From: Marinococcus halophilus
GTDB taxonomy: Bacteria > Bacillota > Bacilli > Bacillales > Marinococcaceae
Assembly: GCF_002265875.1 (NCBI RefSeq)
Contig: NZ_NPFA01000001.1
Coordinates: 248,001-312,000 of the forward strand
Length of the DNA stretch: 64,000 bases
Reading direction: 5' to 3'
The notes beneath the pieces were generated by a model. It worked only from the letters and a program-made list of their open reading frames with translations. It was not told the DNA's origin and ran no database searches. Made by a program: the position numbers and the translations under genes. Below are positions 52,597-60,688 of the stretch, in pieces (positions within the stretch are counted from its first letter, which is position 1; every line of letters starts with the position of its first letter).

Positions 52597-53897
52597 TCGC
52601 TCTCACCGCTTTCTCCGAAGGTGACAATTTCCCATGCATCATCAACCGCCTGTTCCGGCTCCTTGCTCCCGGATATTACCTGGGAAATAGCCGTTTGCAG
52701 CTGTACCGAAATTTCGTTATATTTTGAAGCCCCCGGACGGGCTTCGGCCTCTGTTTCCAAAGATGTCAGAAACTCGTCATTGAAAGCGCCGGGATTGTAA
52801 GAATCGGATTCATATACAGACGTCCGGGCCGGCAGCGAGCCCTGAATCGAGGTGAATTCGCCCATCCCTTCTTCACTGATAAAGGAATCCATAAGAAAAT
52901 CAAAGGCGGCTTCCTTCTTCTCCGGGTCATCTGTAAAAATCCCCCAGGCCCAGCCGCCAGCGCTTGATACGGTTGGATCGTCTTCCTCAATTGTCGGAAG
53001 TGAAGCTACTTCCCAGTTCTCAAAATCGTCGCCAAGTATTTCTTCTATCGTGACCGCCTGCCAGCTTCCGCCTAAAAACATGGCCGTATCACCGGCTGCA
53101 ACTTCCCCATTTGCATCATTTTCCCGGCCCGAACTCGCCATGCGCTTGGAAACAGCTCCTTCCTCCTGGGCACGGTCGAGCGTTTCAAACGTACGAATCA
53201 TGGCTTCTCTATTCTCTCCTTTGCCGAAAACCGGGTTGCCTTCCTTATCCACCAGCTTGCCGCCCTGCGACCAGAATAACGGCCATAAGGATGTCACCGA
53301 TGTACCCTCTCCAATGCCCAGCGGAAGTACCAGGCCTTCATAGCCTTCTTTTTGTACCTCATTGGATACTTCAATCACTTCCTCCCAGGTCGACGGCGGT
53401 TCTTCAATGACTTCCTTGTTATAATAAAGCATTCTCGTATCCGTGCTCATGTACAGGCCATAGATCTTTCCGTCATCGCCCCGTAATACCTTCTCCGCAA
53501 AAGGAAGGTAATCATCTGGATCGAGACCCCGCTCTTCCATCAGTTCATCCAGGGGCTGCAAATATTCCTTGTAACGATCCAGCATATAGCCGTCAATCGC
53601 AGCCATATCCGGCGCCCGGCCGGTATTTGCCTGTTCAAGCAGTCTGGCCATCGCTTCATCAATGTTGCTCGATTGCAGACTAAGTTGAATGTTCATATCC
53701 GGATGTTCTTTTTCAAAGGATTCTATGTTTTCTGAAATATAATCTGATGTTGCGGCTGATGGGGCTTCAGGTGAATAGCCTGCTGTCGTGTACCAGGTGA
53801 GCGTCTCTTTTTCTTCTGCGCTCGGGTTGTCACCACTGCAGCCTGCCAGTCCTGCTATTACCAGCATAGACATTCCAATCGATATTGATTTTTTCAT
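52593..53897 (-). CDS. Sugar ABC transporter substrate-binding lipoprotein
   Basis: This 434-residue extracellular solute-binding protein (family 1) has a lipoprotein signal with lipobox LAGC (C20). The mature domain includes FEKEHPDMNIQLSLQSSNIDEAMARLL, APDMAAIDGYMLDRY, MLYYNKEVIEEPPSTWEEV and SAGGWAWGIFTDDPEKKEAAFDFL, as in maltose-binding-like proteins. It is the first gene of the operon ending with GH38, so manno-oligosaccharides are the likely ligand. A palindromic operator lies 40-64 bp upstream. Its many acidic residues suit salt tolerance. Confidence 0.94.
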   Translation of the reverse strand: MKKSISIGMSMLVIAGLAGCSGDNPSAEEKETLTWYTTAGYSPEAPSAATSDYISENIESFEKEHPDMNIQLSLQSSNIDEAMARLLEQANTGRAPDMAAIDGYMLDRYKEYLQPLDELMEERGLDPDDYLPFAEKVLRGDDGKIYGLYMSTDTRMLYYNKEVIEEPPSTWEEVIEVSNEVQKEGYEGLVLPLGIGEGTSVTSLWPLFWSQGGKLVDKEGNPVFGKGENREAMIRTFETLDRAQEEGAVSKRMASSGRENDANGEVAAGDTAMFLGGSWQAVTIEEILGDDFENWEVASLPTIEEDDPTVSSAGGWAWGIFTDDPEKKEAAFDFLMDSFISEEGMGEFTSIQGSLPARTSVYESDSYNPGAFNDEFLTSLETEAEARPGASKYNEISVQLQTAISQVISGSKEPEQAVDDAWEIVTFGESGESE

Positions 53898-53936
53898 GAG
53901 GCTCCGCCTCCGATCTGCATTATTTTCTAACCTTTC

Positions 53937-53961
53937 ACTTCTTAAAACAGTTTTAATAAGT
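53937..53961. promoter_or_regulatory. Palindromic operator before the mannoside operon
   Basis: Half-sites ACTTcTTAAAA and TTTTAAtAAGT are separated by 3 bp. An almost identical 25-bp site lies upstream of the regulator gene (55174-55198), so the ROK protein probably binds both. Confidence 0.8.
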
Positions 53962-53990
53962 CTTTAAAAGCTAAAGGCTGCAGAAATTTC

Positions 53991-55160
53991 TTAGTGCAGC
54001 GCTCGTTTTAGAATCAGGGAAGCCGCTCCCATAGCCTCCGCTTCCTGCCCGAACTTCGACGAAATAAACTCCATTGCGCCTGCTGTTTCAGGATAAACAC
54101 ATTCTCTAACTATTTTTTCTGCTTCTTCAGGAAACTCCGGGACAGCTGTAATCAACCTGCCGCCAATGACGACTAATTCCGGATTAAGAAAATTCACTTT
54201 ATCGGCAATGGCACTGCCGACGTCCTCCATGCTTTCCTGAATAATCTCCTGCGCCAGCGGGTCCCCTTTTGCCAGGCCTTCGATGAATTCTTCTATGGAA
54301 TGTAAATTTTTTGGCAGTGATGTTGAATCACCTCGATGTATCCGGCCCTTTGTTTCTTCTAAAATGGGAAGAATAGAGTATAAAGCCTTTCCTGTTACAT
54401 TGTTTTTCGGACGCAGCCGCCTGCTTTCGAATCCTACCTCCCCCGCCAGGTGAGTCGTGCCCCGGAAGAGTTGGCCATTGATGATATAACTGCTCCCTAT
54501 ACCAAAATCGATCATAAAATAAAGCACGTTTTCTGCCTCCCGTGCATGACCGTAATGCCATTCTCCGAGCAGCATGCAGTTTGCGTCTTTTTCAAGACAG
54601 ACAGCTGTATCAAACGCTTTTTCAAATAATGTAACGACTTGGATGTTTCGCCATAGAGGCAGGTGCGGCGGGGATAAAATGGTGCCTTTATCCGCATTAA
54701 CCGGGCCGGGTGAACTAATACCGATACCTACCATCTTTTTTAACTGGAACTTGGGCGCATTTACAATTTTTTTAACTCTATTTATCACTCTCCCTATTAC
54801 CGCTTCAGGCTCTTCCGCTAGAGAAAAAGATTCTGTTTCCCGGTAAATTATCTCCCCCTTTAACGTAGTAATCACAAGCACCACTTCTTCTACGGAAATG
54901 CTTACGCCGACTAAATAGTGCCACTCGGAATCCAGGGTATACAGCGTAGGTTTTCTGCCTCCATTGGACAGTGCCTGCCCCGCCTCCTGCAGCAGCCGTG
55001 CTTTTTCCAGATCAACCAGAATATTTCCTACGGAGGCTACTGTTAAGCCTGTCGTTTTAGCCATTTCCTGCTGGGTCATTGGCTCTTCACTGCGGTGCAG
55101 CAATTCAAATACACGCCGTCGGTTTGCTGTTTTTAACATGTTTGCGTTCGTTACCGTCAT
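53991..55160 (-). CDS. ROK-family transcriptional repressor of the mannoside operon
   Basis: This 389-residue regulator of the XylR/NagC type has an N-terminal winged helix (RRRVFELLHRSEEPMTQQEMAKTTGLTVASVGNILVDLEKARLL). A ROK sugar-kinase-like domain follows (VGIGISSPGPVNADKGTI, DANCMLLGEWHYG, IDFGIGSSYIINGQL, GGRLI). The zinc motif usual in ROK proteins (CxCGxxGCxE) is missing; GEVGFESRRLRPKNN stands in its place. ATG 55160 follows AGGTGG; a GTG at 55169 overlaps that site. It sits upstream of the operon and shares an operator with it, and a cre site precedes it. Confidence 0.9.
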   Translation of the reverse strand: MTVTNANMLKTANRRRVFELLHRSEEPMTQQEMAKTTGLTVASVGNILVDLEKARLLQEAGQALSNGGRKPTLYTLDSEWHYLVGVSISVEEVVLVITTLKGEIIYRETESFSLAEEPEAVIGRVINRVKKIVNAPKFQLKKMVGIGISSPGPVNADKGTILSPPHLPLWRNIQVVTLFEKAFDTAVCLEKDANCMLLGEWHYGHAREAENVLYFMIDFGIGSSYIINGQLFRGTTHLAGEVGFESRRLRPKNNVTGKALYSILPILEETKGRIHRGDSTSLPKNLHSIEEFIEGLAKGDPLAQEIIQESMEDVGSAIADKVNFLNPELVVIGGRLITAVPEFPEEAEKIVRECVYPETAGAMEFISSKFGQEAEAMGAASLILKRALH

Positions 55161-55173
55161 GATAGCCACCTAT

Positions 55174-55198
55174 ACTTCTTAAAATTGTTTTAATAAGT
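55174..55198. promoter_or_regulatory. Palindromic operator before the ROK regulator gene
   Basis: The same half-sites, ACTTcTTAAAA and TTTTAAtAAGT, flank a 3-bp centre. It differs from 53937-53961 only in the centre. It lies 14 bp before the start codon, which implies autorepression. Confidence 0.8.
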
Positions 55199-55205
55199 AA
55201 TTAAA

Positions 55206-55219
55206 TGATAACGCTTTCA
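55206..55219 (-). promoter_or_regulatory. Catabolite-responsive element (cre), perfect consensus
   Basis: TGAAAGCGTTATCA on the minus strand matches TGWAARCGYTWNCW at every position. It lies upstream of the ROK gene beside its operator, so CcpA would link this locus to carbon status. Confidence 0.82.
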
Positions 55220-55293
55220 TAAAGAAGTGTCAATATTTTCTTTTTTATTATGGATTTATTACAATGGTATCATCTAATTATTGGAGTGATCGC

Positions 55294-56190
55294 ATGGACT
55301 ACCGCCAGCTCATTTATTTTATGGAAGCCGCCCGGCTTGAAAGCATTACCCGCGCCGCTGAACATCTGTACGTTACCCAGCCGACGATTAGTAAAATGCT
55401 GCGCCAGCTTGAGGAGGAATGGAGCGTAACGCTGTTTGACCGCTCTCGCAAGAAGCTGACCCTTACAGATGCCGGAGCAGTCATGCTTGAGCAGGCCAAA
55501 AAGATACGCCACGCTTATCATGGCCTTGAGCACGAGCTTGACGCTCTCCGCGGCTTAAAGCGAGGACAGCTCCGCATCGGGCTTCCGCCTATTTTAAGTT
55601 CTTCCTTTTTCACTCGCGTGATCGCCCCTTTTCACGAAAAATATCCCGAAATCACCCTCCACCTCGAAGAAAACGGGTCAAAAAAAATCGAAGAGGCTCT
55701 GCTGCACGGCGACCTTGATGTCGGCGCCGTCGTTTTGCCAACAGAGGAATCGTTTTTTCATATCCATCCCTTTATTGATGAGCCGCTTCAGGTCGTGCTT
55801 CCCTCCCGACACGCCCTTGCTGTGCAGTCGTCTGTCGGGCTTGCCGAGCTGAACCGGGAGCGATTCCTGCTGTTCAACCAGGACTTTTCCCTGCGCCAGC
55901 AGATAATTGCCGCCTGCCGGGATATCGGGTTTATGCCCAACATTCTTTCAGAAAGCTCACAATGGGATTTTATTGAGAAAATGGTGGCGAGCGGTCTCGG
56001 CATTACCCTTCTTCCCGAAAGTATTTGCCGGGAGCTGGGCGGGCAGGTAATTATTCGTCCGCTTTCCGGCGAAACGCTCCGCTGGAGGCTTGGCCTTATC
56101 TGGCATCGCGAGCATTACCTCTCCTTTATCGCTAAAGAATGGCTCGATTTTTCCATTCCGGTGCTTTCCCAAATGGGGCAGGAGCATTAA
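55294..56190 (+). CDS. LysR-family transcriptional regulator
   Basis: This 298-residue regulator has an N-terminal helix-turn-helix (YRQLIYFMEAARLESITRAAEHLYVTQPTISKMLRQLEEEW) and a periplasmic-binding-like effector domain (GQLRIGLPPILSS to GLGITLLPESICREL). ATG 55294 lies seven bases after GGAG; the upstream ATG 55264 lacks a site. It is divergent from the ROK gene. No metabolic target is adjacent except the thioesterase, so the regulon is unknown. The overall form resembles Bacillus YwbI-type regulators. Confidence 0.9.
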   Translation: MDYRQLIYFMEAARLESITRAAEHLYVTQPTISKMLRQLEEEWSVTLFDRSRKKLTLTDAGAVMLEQAKKIRHAYHGLEHELDALRGLKRGQLRIGLPPILSSSFFTRVIAPFHEKYPEITLHLEENGSKKIEEALLHGDLDVGAVVLPTEESFFHIHPFIDEPLQVVLPSRHALAVQSSVGLAELNRERFLLFNQDFSLRQQIIAACRDIGFMPNILSESSQWDFIEKMVASGLGITLLPESICRELGGQVIIRPLSGETLRWRLGLIWHREHYLSFIAKEWLDFSIPVLSQMGQEH

Positions 56191-56289
56191 CGTCTTTATC
56201 ATAGACAAAGGTTATGTTAAATATGTTAATCATTCATTTTCATTATGATTTTGTATAGAGTATCCTTATAAATGAAAGGAGACTTCACT

Positions 56290-56841
56290 ATGCAGGCACG
56301 GAAAATGCGTGAAAGCCGTATCGTCAACACTGACCAGGTACTGCTGAACGATTTAAATAATTATAATTCTCTATTTGGCGGCGTTTTGATGAAAAAACTC
56401 GACAGCTGCGCCACGCTGTCGGCCCGCCGGCACTCCCGGGCGAAGGAGTGCGTGACCGCTTCGACCGATTCCATTGATTTTCTCTGTTCGATTTTCCAGA
56501 CAGATTCAGTCTGCATTGAATCCTTTGTATCCTATACCGGCACAAGCTCGATGGAAATTTTCTGCAAGGTGATCGCTGAAGACATGATGAGCGGAGAACG
56601 CCGGATAGCAGCTACCGCTTTTTTAACGTTCGTCGCTCTCGGCGATCACGGCAAACCGGTACCGGTTCCAGGCATTATTCCAGAAACGGATGAAGAAAAA
56701 ACGCTATTTGAAACCGGCAAAGACCGCGAAATTGACCGCAAGCACCACCGGCAGAAAAGCAAGGAGCTAGCGAAATTTATAACACTGGAAAAACCTTGGG
56801 ATGAACACGAGGAGGGCGCACAGTATGATCACATTAACTAG
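56290..56841 (+). CDS. Acyl-CoA thioesterase (hotdog fold, YkhA-like)
   Basis: This 183-residue hotdog protein would hydrolyse acyl-CoA esters in the cytoplasm. NYNSLFGGVLMKKLDSCATLSARRHS is the family block with active-site Asn/Gly and Asp, then TASTDSIDFLCSIFQTDSVCIESFVSYTGTSSMEI. AAAGGAG is eight bases before ATG 56290, so that start is chosen over 56272. The following small gene begins inside its 3' end. Confidence 0.88.
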   Translation: MQARKMRESRIVNTDQVLLNDLNNYNSLFGGVLMKKLDSCATLSARRHSRAKECVTASTDSIDFLCSIFQTDSVCIESFVSYTGTSSMEIFCKVIAEDMMSGERRIAATAFLTFVALGDHGKPVPVPGIIPETDEEKTLFETGKDREIDRKHHRQKSKELAKFITLEKPWDEHEEGAQYDHIN

Positions 56842-57190
56842 TATTCAAACACTTCGAAGCGTCGAGGAAGAACGCAGCACGCTGATGAAAAACAACGAAG
56901 AGCTCTATACGCTCTGGGCGCATGCCGTCCAGCTCACCCGGAAGCTTCAGCTTCGCTATCAGAGCCTCTGCAAGCTGCTCGAACAGACAGAGAATCTTCC
57001 GGATGACGTTCAGGCGCTGCCGGCTTCTGTACGAAGCCTTTATATAGAAGAAGTCCAGAAGCTGCGCAGGCAGACAGACGACGCCCAGCTGCAGCAGCTC
57101 ATTCAAACACTTTCCTCTGAAGAACAGGAAGCTTTCTGCGCCATGACCGCCGGCGCCACCCCGGAATCCATTAAAGGGGTAAGTAAATAA
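56825..57190 (+). CDS. Small helical protein of unknown function
   Basis: This 121-residue protein is predicted to be largely helical, with Glu/Lys/Gln-rich heptad-like stretches (SVEEERSTLMKNNEELYTLW, EEVQKLRRQTDDAQLQQLIQTL). I do not recognise the family. GAGGAGGG lies eight bases before ATG 56825. The gene overlaps the thioesterase gene by 17 bp, so the two are probably translated together. It ends before a good terminator. Confidence 0.7.
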   Translation: MITLTSIQTLRSVEEERSTLMKNNEELYTLWAHAVQLTRKLQLRYQSLCKLLEQTENLPDDVQALPASVRSLYIEEVQKLRRQTDDAQLQQLIQTLSSEEQEAFCAMTAGATPESIKGVSK

Positions 57191-57198
57191 CTAAACGT

Positions 57199-57229
57199 AT
57201 CCAGGCAATTTTATTGTCTGGATTTTTTT
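57199..57229 (+). terminator. Terminator after the thioesterase unit
   Basis: ATCCAGGCAAT pairs with ATTGTCTGGAT around a 3-nt loop, followed by seven T. Confidence 0.9.
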
Positions 57230-57290
57230 GTAACTTCCCGGCAGTTTAGGCGACTATTATTTGTAGCAGATATCATATAATTACAGCCTA

Positions 57291-57319
57291 TTGAACTATT
57301 GCTGAATTAACTATAAAAT
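57291..57319 (+). promoter_or_regulatory. Sigma-A-type promoter of the LCP gene
   Basis: TTGAAC (57291-57296) and TAAAAT (57314-57319) are separated by exactly 17 bp, 45 bp before the start codon. Confidence 0.65.
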
Positions 57320-57363
57320 GAAGCAATACTACATAACCAGGCAGACAGGAGAAATGGAGACAT

Positions 57364-58302
57364 ATGAAAAAAGCATTATTAATTATTGGCGGGCTGTTTT
57401 TGGCGCTCCTTATAGCAGTCGGCATCTATGCCTGGTACCTTTACGACTCGGTTGCGGATACGGCGGAAAATATTAACGAGGGCAACGATCGCCAGAGCAA
57501 CCTTCGGGAAGCCGATGTAGACATGGATGCAAGCGAGCCGATTTCCATTCTGCTCATGGGCGTTGATGCCCGGAATGGAAGCACCTCAGGCCGGACCGAC
57601 ACCATGATTGTGGCTACTGTAAATCCTGAAACTGAATCAACCAAAATGGTCAGTATTCCAAGAGATACGTATACGGAAATGATCGGACGGGGAGATGAAG
57701 GAAAAGACAAAATCACACATGCAAATGCGTTTGGCGGGGCTGACATGGCAATGAATACCGTGGAAAACTTCCTGAACGTACCGATTGACTATTACGCTAC
57801 TATTAACTTTGAAGGATTCGAGGATATGGTAGATGCGGTAGGTGGAATAACCGTCAACAATACTTTTGCTTTCAGCGACAACGGCTATGATTTTCCAGAA
57901 GGTGAAATCGAAATGGACGGGGAAAAAGCACTTACCTATGTTCGTATGAGAAAAGAAGATCCACGCGGGGATCTCGGACGTAACGAGCGCCAGCGTCAGG
58001 TACTTGAAGCTATTGCGAATAAAGGACAGAGCGTGACATCCATCACTCGCATTGGCGACTATCTCGATGTGGTAGAGGAAAATGTGCGCACGAACATGAC
58101 CTTCGATGACATGAAGGATCTGCGCTCGAATTACTTCAGCGCCCGGAATGATATTGAAAACATTAGCTTTGAAAACGGCCAGGACCGCACAATTGATGGA
58201 ATTTACTACATGGAGCAAGATCCGGCCGAGGTGCAGGAAATCTCGAACACGCTCCGTGAGCATCTCGAGCTTGAAAACGGCGAAGAAGCTCCCGCAGAAT
58301 AA
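57364..58302 (+). CDS. LytR-CpsA-Psr (LCP) family polymer-to-wall transferase
   Basis: This 312-residue membrane-anchored protein has one N-terminal helix (about 4-27) and an extracellular LCP domain. SILLMGVDARNGSTSGRTDTMIVATVNPETESTKMVSIPRDTY is the lipid-phosphate binding block, and GRNERQRQVLEAI another family block. LCP enzymes attach teichoic acids or capsular polysaccharide from undecaprenyl carriers to peptidoglycan. With two EPS clusters near, it may tether one polymer, or it may be a general TagU-type enzyme. It is convergent with the degenerate PHP gene through a shared terminator. Confidence 0.93.
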   Translation: MKKALLIIGGLFLALLIAVGIYAWYLYDSVADTAENINEGNDRQSNLREADVDMDASEPISILLMGVDARNGSTSGRTDTMIVATVNPETESTKMVSIPRDTYTEMIGRGDEGKDKITHANAFGGADMAMNTVENFLNVPIDYYATINFEGFEDMVDAVGGITVNNTFAFSDNGYDFPEGEIEMDGEKALTYVRMRKEDPRGDLGRNERQRQVLEAIANKGQSVTSITRIGDYLDVVEENVRTNMTFDDMKDLRSNYFSARNDIENISFENGQDRTIDGIYYMEQDPAEVQEISNTLREHLELENGEEAPAE

Positions 58303-58303
58303 A

Positions 58304-58343
58304 TAAAAAAAACGGTGTCCTCAGCGAGGACGCCGTTTTTTAT
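58304..58343. terminator. Bidirectional terminator
   Basis: AACGGtGTCCTC pairs with GAGGACgCCGTT around a 3-nt loop, with A and T runs on the flanks. It serves the LCP gene and overlaps the end of the convergent PHP gene. Confidence 0.9.
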
Positions 58344-59131
58344 TTGGCTTTGGAACGGTTTGGCATAAACCATTTTCTTTTTTCTTTTAACGGAAGCGGC
58401 TCCTCGGTACTCACATAACGATTATTCAGCACGCATGCTGCGTTCTCCTTCAGCATTTCTGCATAGTCTTTTCCAGCCAGCTTTTCGATACTGTTGAAGG
58501 CCCCTTCCAGGGAAGCTCCCTCTTCAGAGGGATCGATGGTCATACTCGCTGTCATGTTAGCCCACCGGTGCTGAATCATTTTTTCTGCCAGATGCCTTTG
58601 CGGCTTCGGAGCGGCTTTGCTGAAGCTTTCTGCACTCACCTGTGCGAGCGATCCGTCTTTAATCAGCCGGTACAGCTCTTCCGGATGTTGCTGGAAGCCC
58701 GGCGCCTTTTCTGGTTCTGCAAGGATGGGCATGTACCCTTCCATACGCAGTTCATGTAAATTCGCATGCATGTTGTGATAGGAAAGCTCTTCGCTCCACT
58801 CTACAAGAACGTACCGGCTGCCGTTTAGCGTTAGTGCTTCTTCCGTCTTTAATTCATTGATCAGTGTATCTGTCAGCCGAACGCACTGGCCGGGATAAAT
58901 ACGAATGTTGCCTAATTCACTGTGCCACTGCTTTTGAAACTGCTCTATTAAAAATGGAATTGTATCTCCTGGACGTTTATCGTTTTCATGCCACTGCACT
59001 GGGGCAGCAATAATATCTGTAACTCCTGTTTCCTGGCATTCTGTGAGCCATTGCCTGACATTATTCTTTTTCTCCGCAGTATCGTCTTCATCACTTAAGA
59101 TGCAGCTGTTAATGTCAATCAACTCTTCCAC
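58340..59131 (-). CDS. Highly degenerate CpsB-like PHP-domain protein (pseudo-phosphatase)
   Basis: This 263-residue protein aligns by eye with CpsB-type phosphatases over its full length (RYVLVEWSEE for YVFVEFSS, LRMEGYMPILAEPEK for LQVEGYVPVIVHPER, LAQVSAESF). Nearly all the active site is gone: H5 is N8, H7 is C10, H42 is V45, E80 is C83, H136 is E139, R139 is K142, the D-x-H is M197 and I199, and R201 is E204. Only D14 and E108 equivalents remain. The frame is intact. Retention of the fold without ligands suggests a binding or regulatory role. It stands between the LCP gene and the NlpC/P60 gene. Confidence 0.72.
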   Translation of the reverse strand: MEELIDINSCILSDEDDTAEKKNNVRQWLTECQETGVTDIIAAPVQWHENDKRPGDTIPFLIEQFQKQWHSELGNIRIYPGQCVRLTDTLINELKTEEALTLNGSRYVLVEWSEELSYHNMHANLHELRMEGYMPILAEPEKAPGFQQHPEELYRLIKDGSLAQVSAESFSKAAPKPQRHLAEKMIQHRWANMTASMTIDPSEEGASLEGAFNSIEKLAGKDYAEMLKENAACVLNNRYVSTEEPLPLKEKRKWFMPNRSKAK

Positions 59132-59270
59132 TCCTTTGGTTCGGCCCTCAGCCTTTATTATTCCTTCGGCATGGAAACGATTAAGCAGTTTAAGTATAGC
59201 ACATAACCTCCCCCGCCAAAGTAACTATATCTCAGCCTGCCAGCATCTTTCGCGTAAAACTTTTGTCACG

Positions 59271-59310
59271 AAAAAGAGGCTGAAAGCAATGACTCTGCTT
59301 TTCAGCCTCT
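59271..59310 (-). terminator. Terminator of the NlpC/P60 gene
   Basis: GAGGCTGAAAgCA pairs with TGCTTTTCAGCCTC; on the minus strand the stem is followed by TTTTTCG. It lies just past the stop at 59327. Confidence 0.88.
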
Positions 59311-59326
59311 CGGTTATTTATTATGT

Positions 59327-60298
59327 TTAGAAACGTCCTGCGCCAATGTAACGGGATTTCCAATAGGAGCTTTTCATGTCGGAAATGGTGACGCCGGTCG
59401 AGGCGCCGGCATGGAGAAACTTGCCGTTTCCAACGTAAAATCCCATATGGGAAGGACCTGTTCTTGTTTCATAAAATACGACATCGCCTACGCTCGGATT
59501 CGACACCTTCGATACCTGGGTCCACATTTGCGCTACTGTACGCTTCGTTTTTACGCCGTGCTGATTCATAACATACTGGACGAAGCCACTGCAGTCAAAG
59601 CCGCTCGGTGTAGTGCCCCCCCATACATAAGGAGTCCCCATATACTGCTTGCCTGTTTCCACTACCGCTGAGGACGAGCCGGTCGATACACCTGCTACTG
59701 TACTGGAATTGGAACTCGAAGAGGAGCTGGAATTTCCGGAAGAAGCCGTCACATTACTGCTCAATGCTTTTCTGGTAACCGGACCGACGACGCCGTCCAC
59801 CCCGATACCCGCAGCGCGCTGAAAATCTTTTACTGCTGCATCTGTTACAGGGCCGAATACGCCGTCCACATAGCTGTTATAAAATCCTTTGCTTTTCAGC
59901 GTGCTCTGCAAACTGCTCACTTCGCTTCCGCGGTCCCCCCGGCGGAGACTCGAAGACACGCTCGAGCTGGAAGAACCTGAGGAATTCGAAGAAACACTGG
60001 AGGAAGAGCTGTTGCTGCCAAGATTCATTTTACTGAATGTGATTGGGCCGGCTACGCCATCCACTCCAATGCTTTTTGCACGCTGAAATGATTTCAGGGA
60101 GCTCGCTGTTACCGGTCCAAACACCCCGTCAATGGCACCACTGTGATATCCTTCGCTTTTTAAGTACTCCTGCAGCTCTTTTACGTCAGAGTTCCGGTGG
60201 CCTACTTTTAATGTCTGGTCTCCAAGAGCTGCGTCTGCAACGCTGGGTGTGGCTAAAAGTCCTGCTGCAAGCGCAGCGCTGAATAAGAATTTTTTCAT
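59327..60298 (-). CDS. Secreted NlpC/P60 peptidoglycan endopeptidase with two binding modules
   Basis: This 323-residue secreted hydrolase has a signal peptide (1-23), two PG_binding_1 modules (about 30-92 and 117-180; DGVFGPVTASSLKSFQRA, DGVFGPVTDAAVKDFQRA) joined by serine-rich linkers, and a C-terminal NlpC/P60 domain. The catalytic Cys is in GFDCSGFVQY (C236) and the His in SHMGFYVGN (H284). It would cut stem peptides in the wall. The start ATG at 60298 has no strong ribosome site close by. The promoter and a WalR-like box are mapped about 200-260 bp upstream. Its modules are only distantly related to the repeats at 27.7-33.5 kb. Confidence 0.93.
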   Translation of the reverse strand: MKKFLFSAALAAGLLATPSVADAALGDQTLKVGHRNSDVKELQEYLKSEGYHSGAIDGVFGPVTASSLKSFQRAKSIGVDGVAGPITFSKMNLGSNSSSSSVSSNSSGSSSSSVSSSLRRGDRGSEVSSLQSTLKSKGFYNSYVDGVFGPVTDAAVKDFQRAAGIGVDGVVGPVTRKALSSNVTASSGNSSSSSSSNSSTVAGVSTGSSSAVVETGKQYMGTPYVWGGTTPSGFDCSGFVQYVMNQHGVKTKRTVAQMWTQVSKVSNPSVGDVVFYETRTGPSHMGFYVGNGKFLHAGASTGVTISDMKSSYWKSRYIGAGRF

Positions 60299-60495
60299 AT
60301 GTTTTCGTCTGTAAGGTCTCTTAATATCCGGAGTGTGTATGTTGTGAATCTAAAGTTTCAGAACAGCTCATCTGATAGAAATATATGTAATAAAAGGGAT
60401 ATTTTTTATTATTAAGAGTTTAAGACGATTACACCTCCTGTTATTTTATTTTTAAGTGATTAAGTATGTTTTTTCCGTATTTATTAACTACTCGT
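60299..60495 (-). promoter_or_regulatory. Long AT-rich 5' untranslated region of the NlpC/P60 gene
   Basis: If the promoter at 60496-60524 is used, the transcript has about 190 nt before the ATG. It contains an AGGAGGTG (60432-60439) 134 nt upstream of the start with no start codon near it. The ATG itself lacks a good site. I see no riboswitch that I can name. Confidence 0.4.
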
Positions 60496-60524
60496 AGTAT
60501 ATGTTGGAGGCACAACTAATTCAA
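60496..60524 (-). promoter_or_regulatory. Sigma-A promoter of the NlpC/P60 gene
   Basis: On the minus strand TTGAAT (60524-60519) and TATACT (60501-60496) are separated by exactly 17 bp, close to consensus. Confidence 0.7.
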
Positions 60525-60539
60525 TAGAAGTGGAACTTT

Positions 60540-60556
60540 TGTTACATAACTGTAAT
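60540..60556 (+). promoter_or_regulatory. WalR (YycF)-type binding box
   Basis: TGTTAC-ATAAC-TGTAAT fits the TGTWAH-N5-TGTWAH consensus exactly. It ends 15 bp upstream of the -35 of the NlpC/P60 promoter, the expected place for activation. WalR controls such hydrolases in Bacillus. Confidence 0.6.
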
Positions 60557-60637
60557 TTAGCACACAAATTCGTAACTTTATTAGTGATTTTAGACCTAAT
60601 TAAAACTTTGCACACGGTATAATATGCCCAGTAAACA

Positions 60638-60677
60638 TAAAAAAACTTCCTCCACCTGCGAAAAGGCGGAAGAAGTT
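60638..60677 (-). terminator. Terminator of the 60689 gene
   Basis: On the minus strand AACTTCttCCgCC pairs with GGAGGAAGTT, followed by a run of seven T, just past the stop at 60689. Confidence 0.82.
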
Positions 60678-60688
60678 ATGCGTTATTT

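Noticed and set aside
60299-60495. Known riboswitch (such as ydaO/c-di-AMP) in the NlpC/P60 leader
   Set aside because: The conserved sequence blocks of that riboswitch could not be found; the leader is AT-rich with little stable structure.
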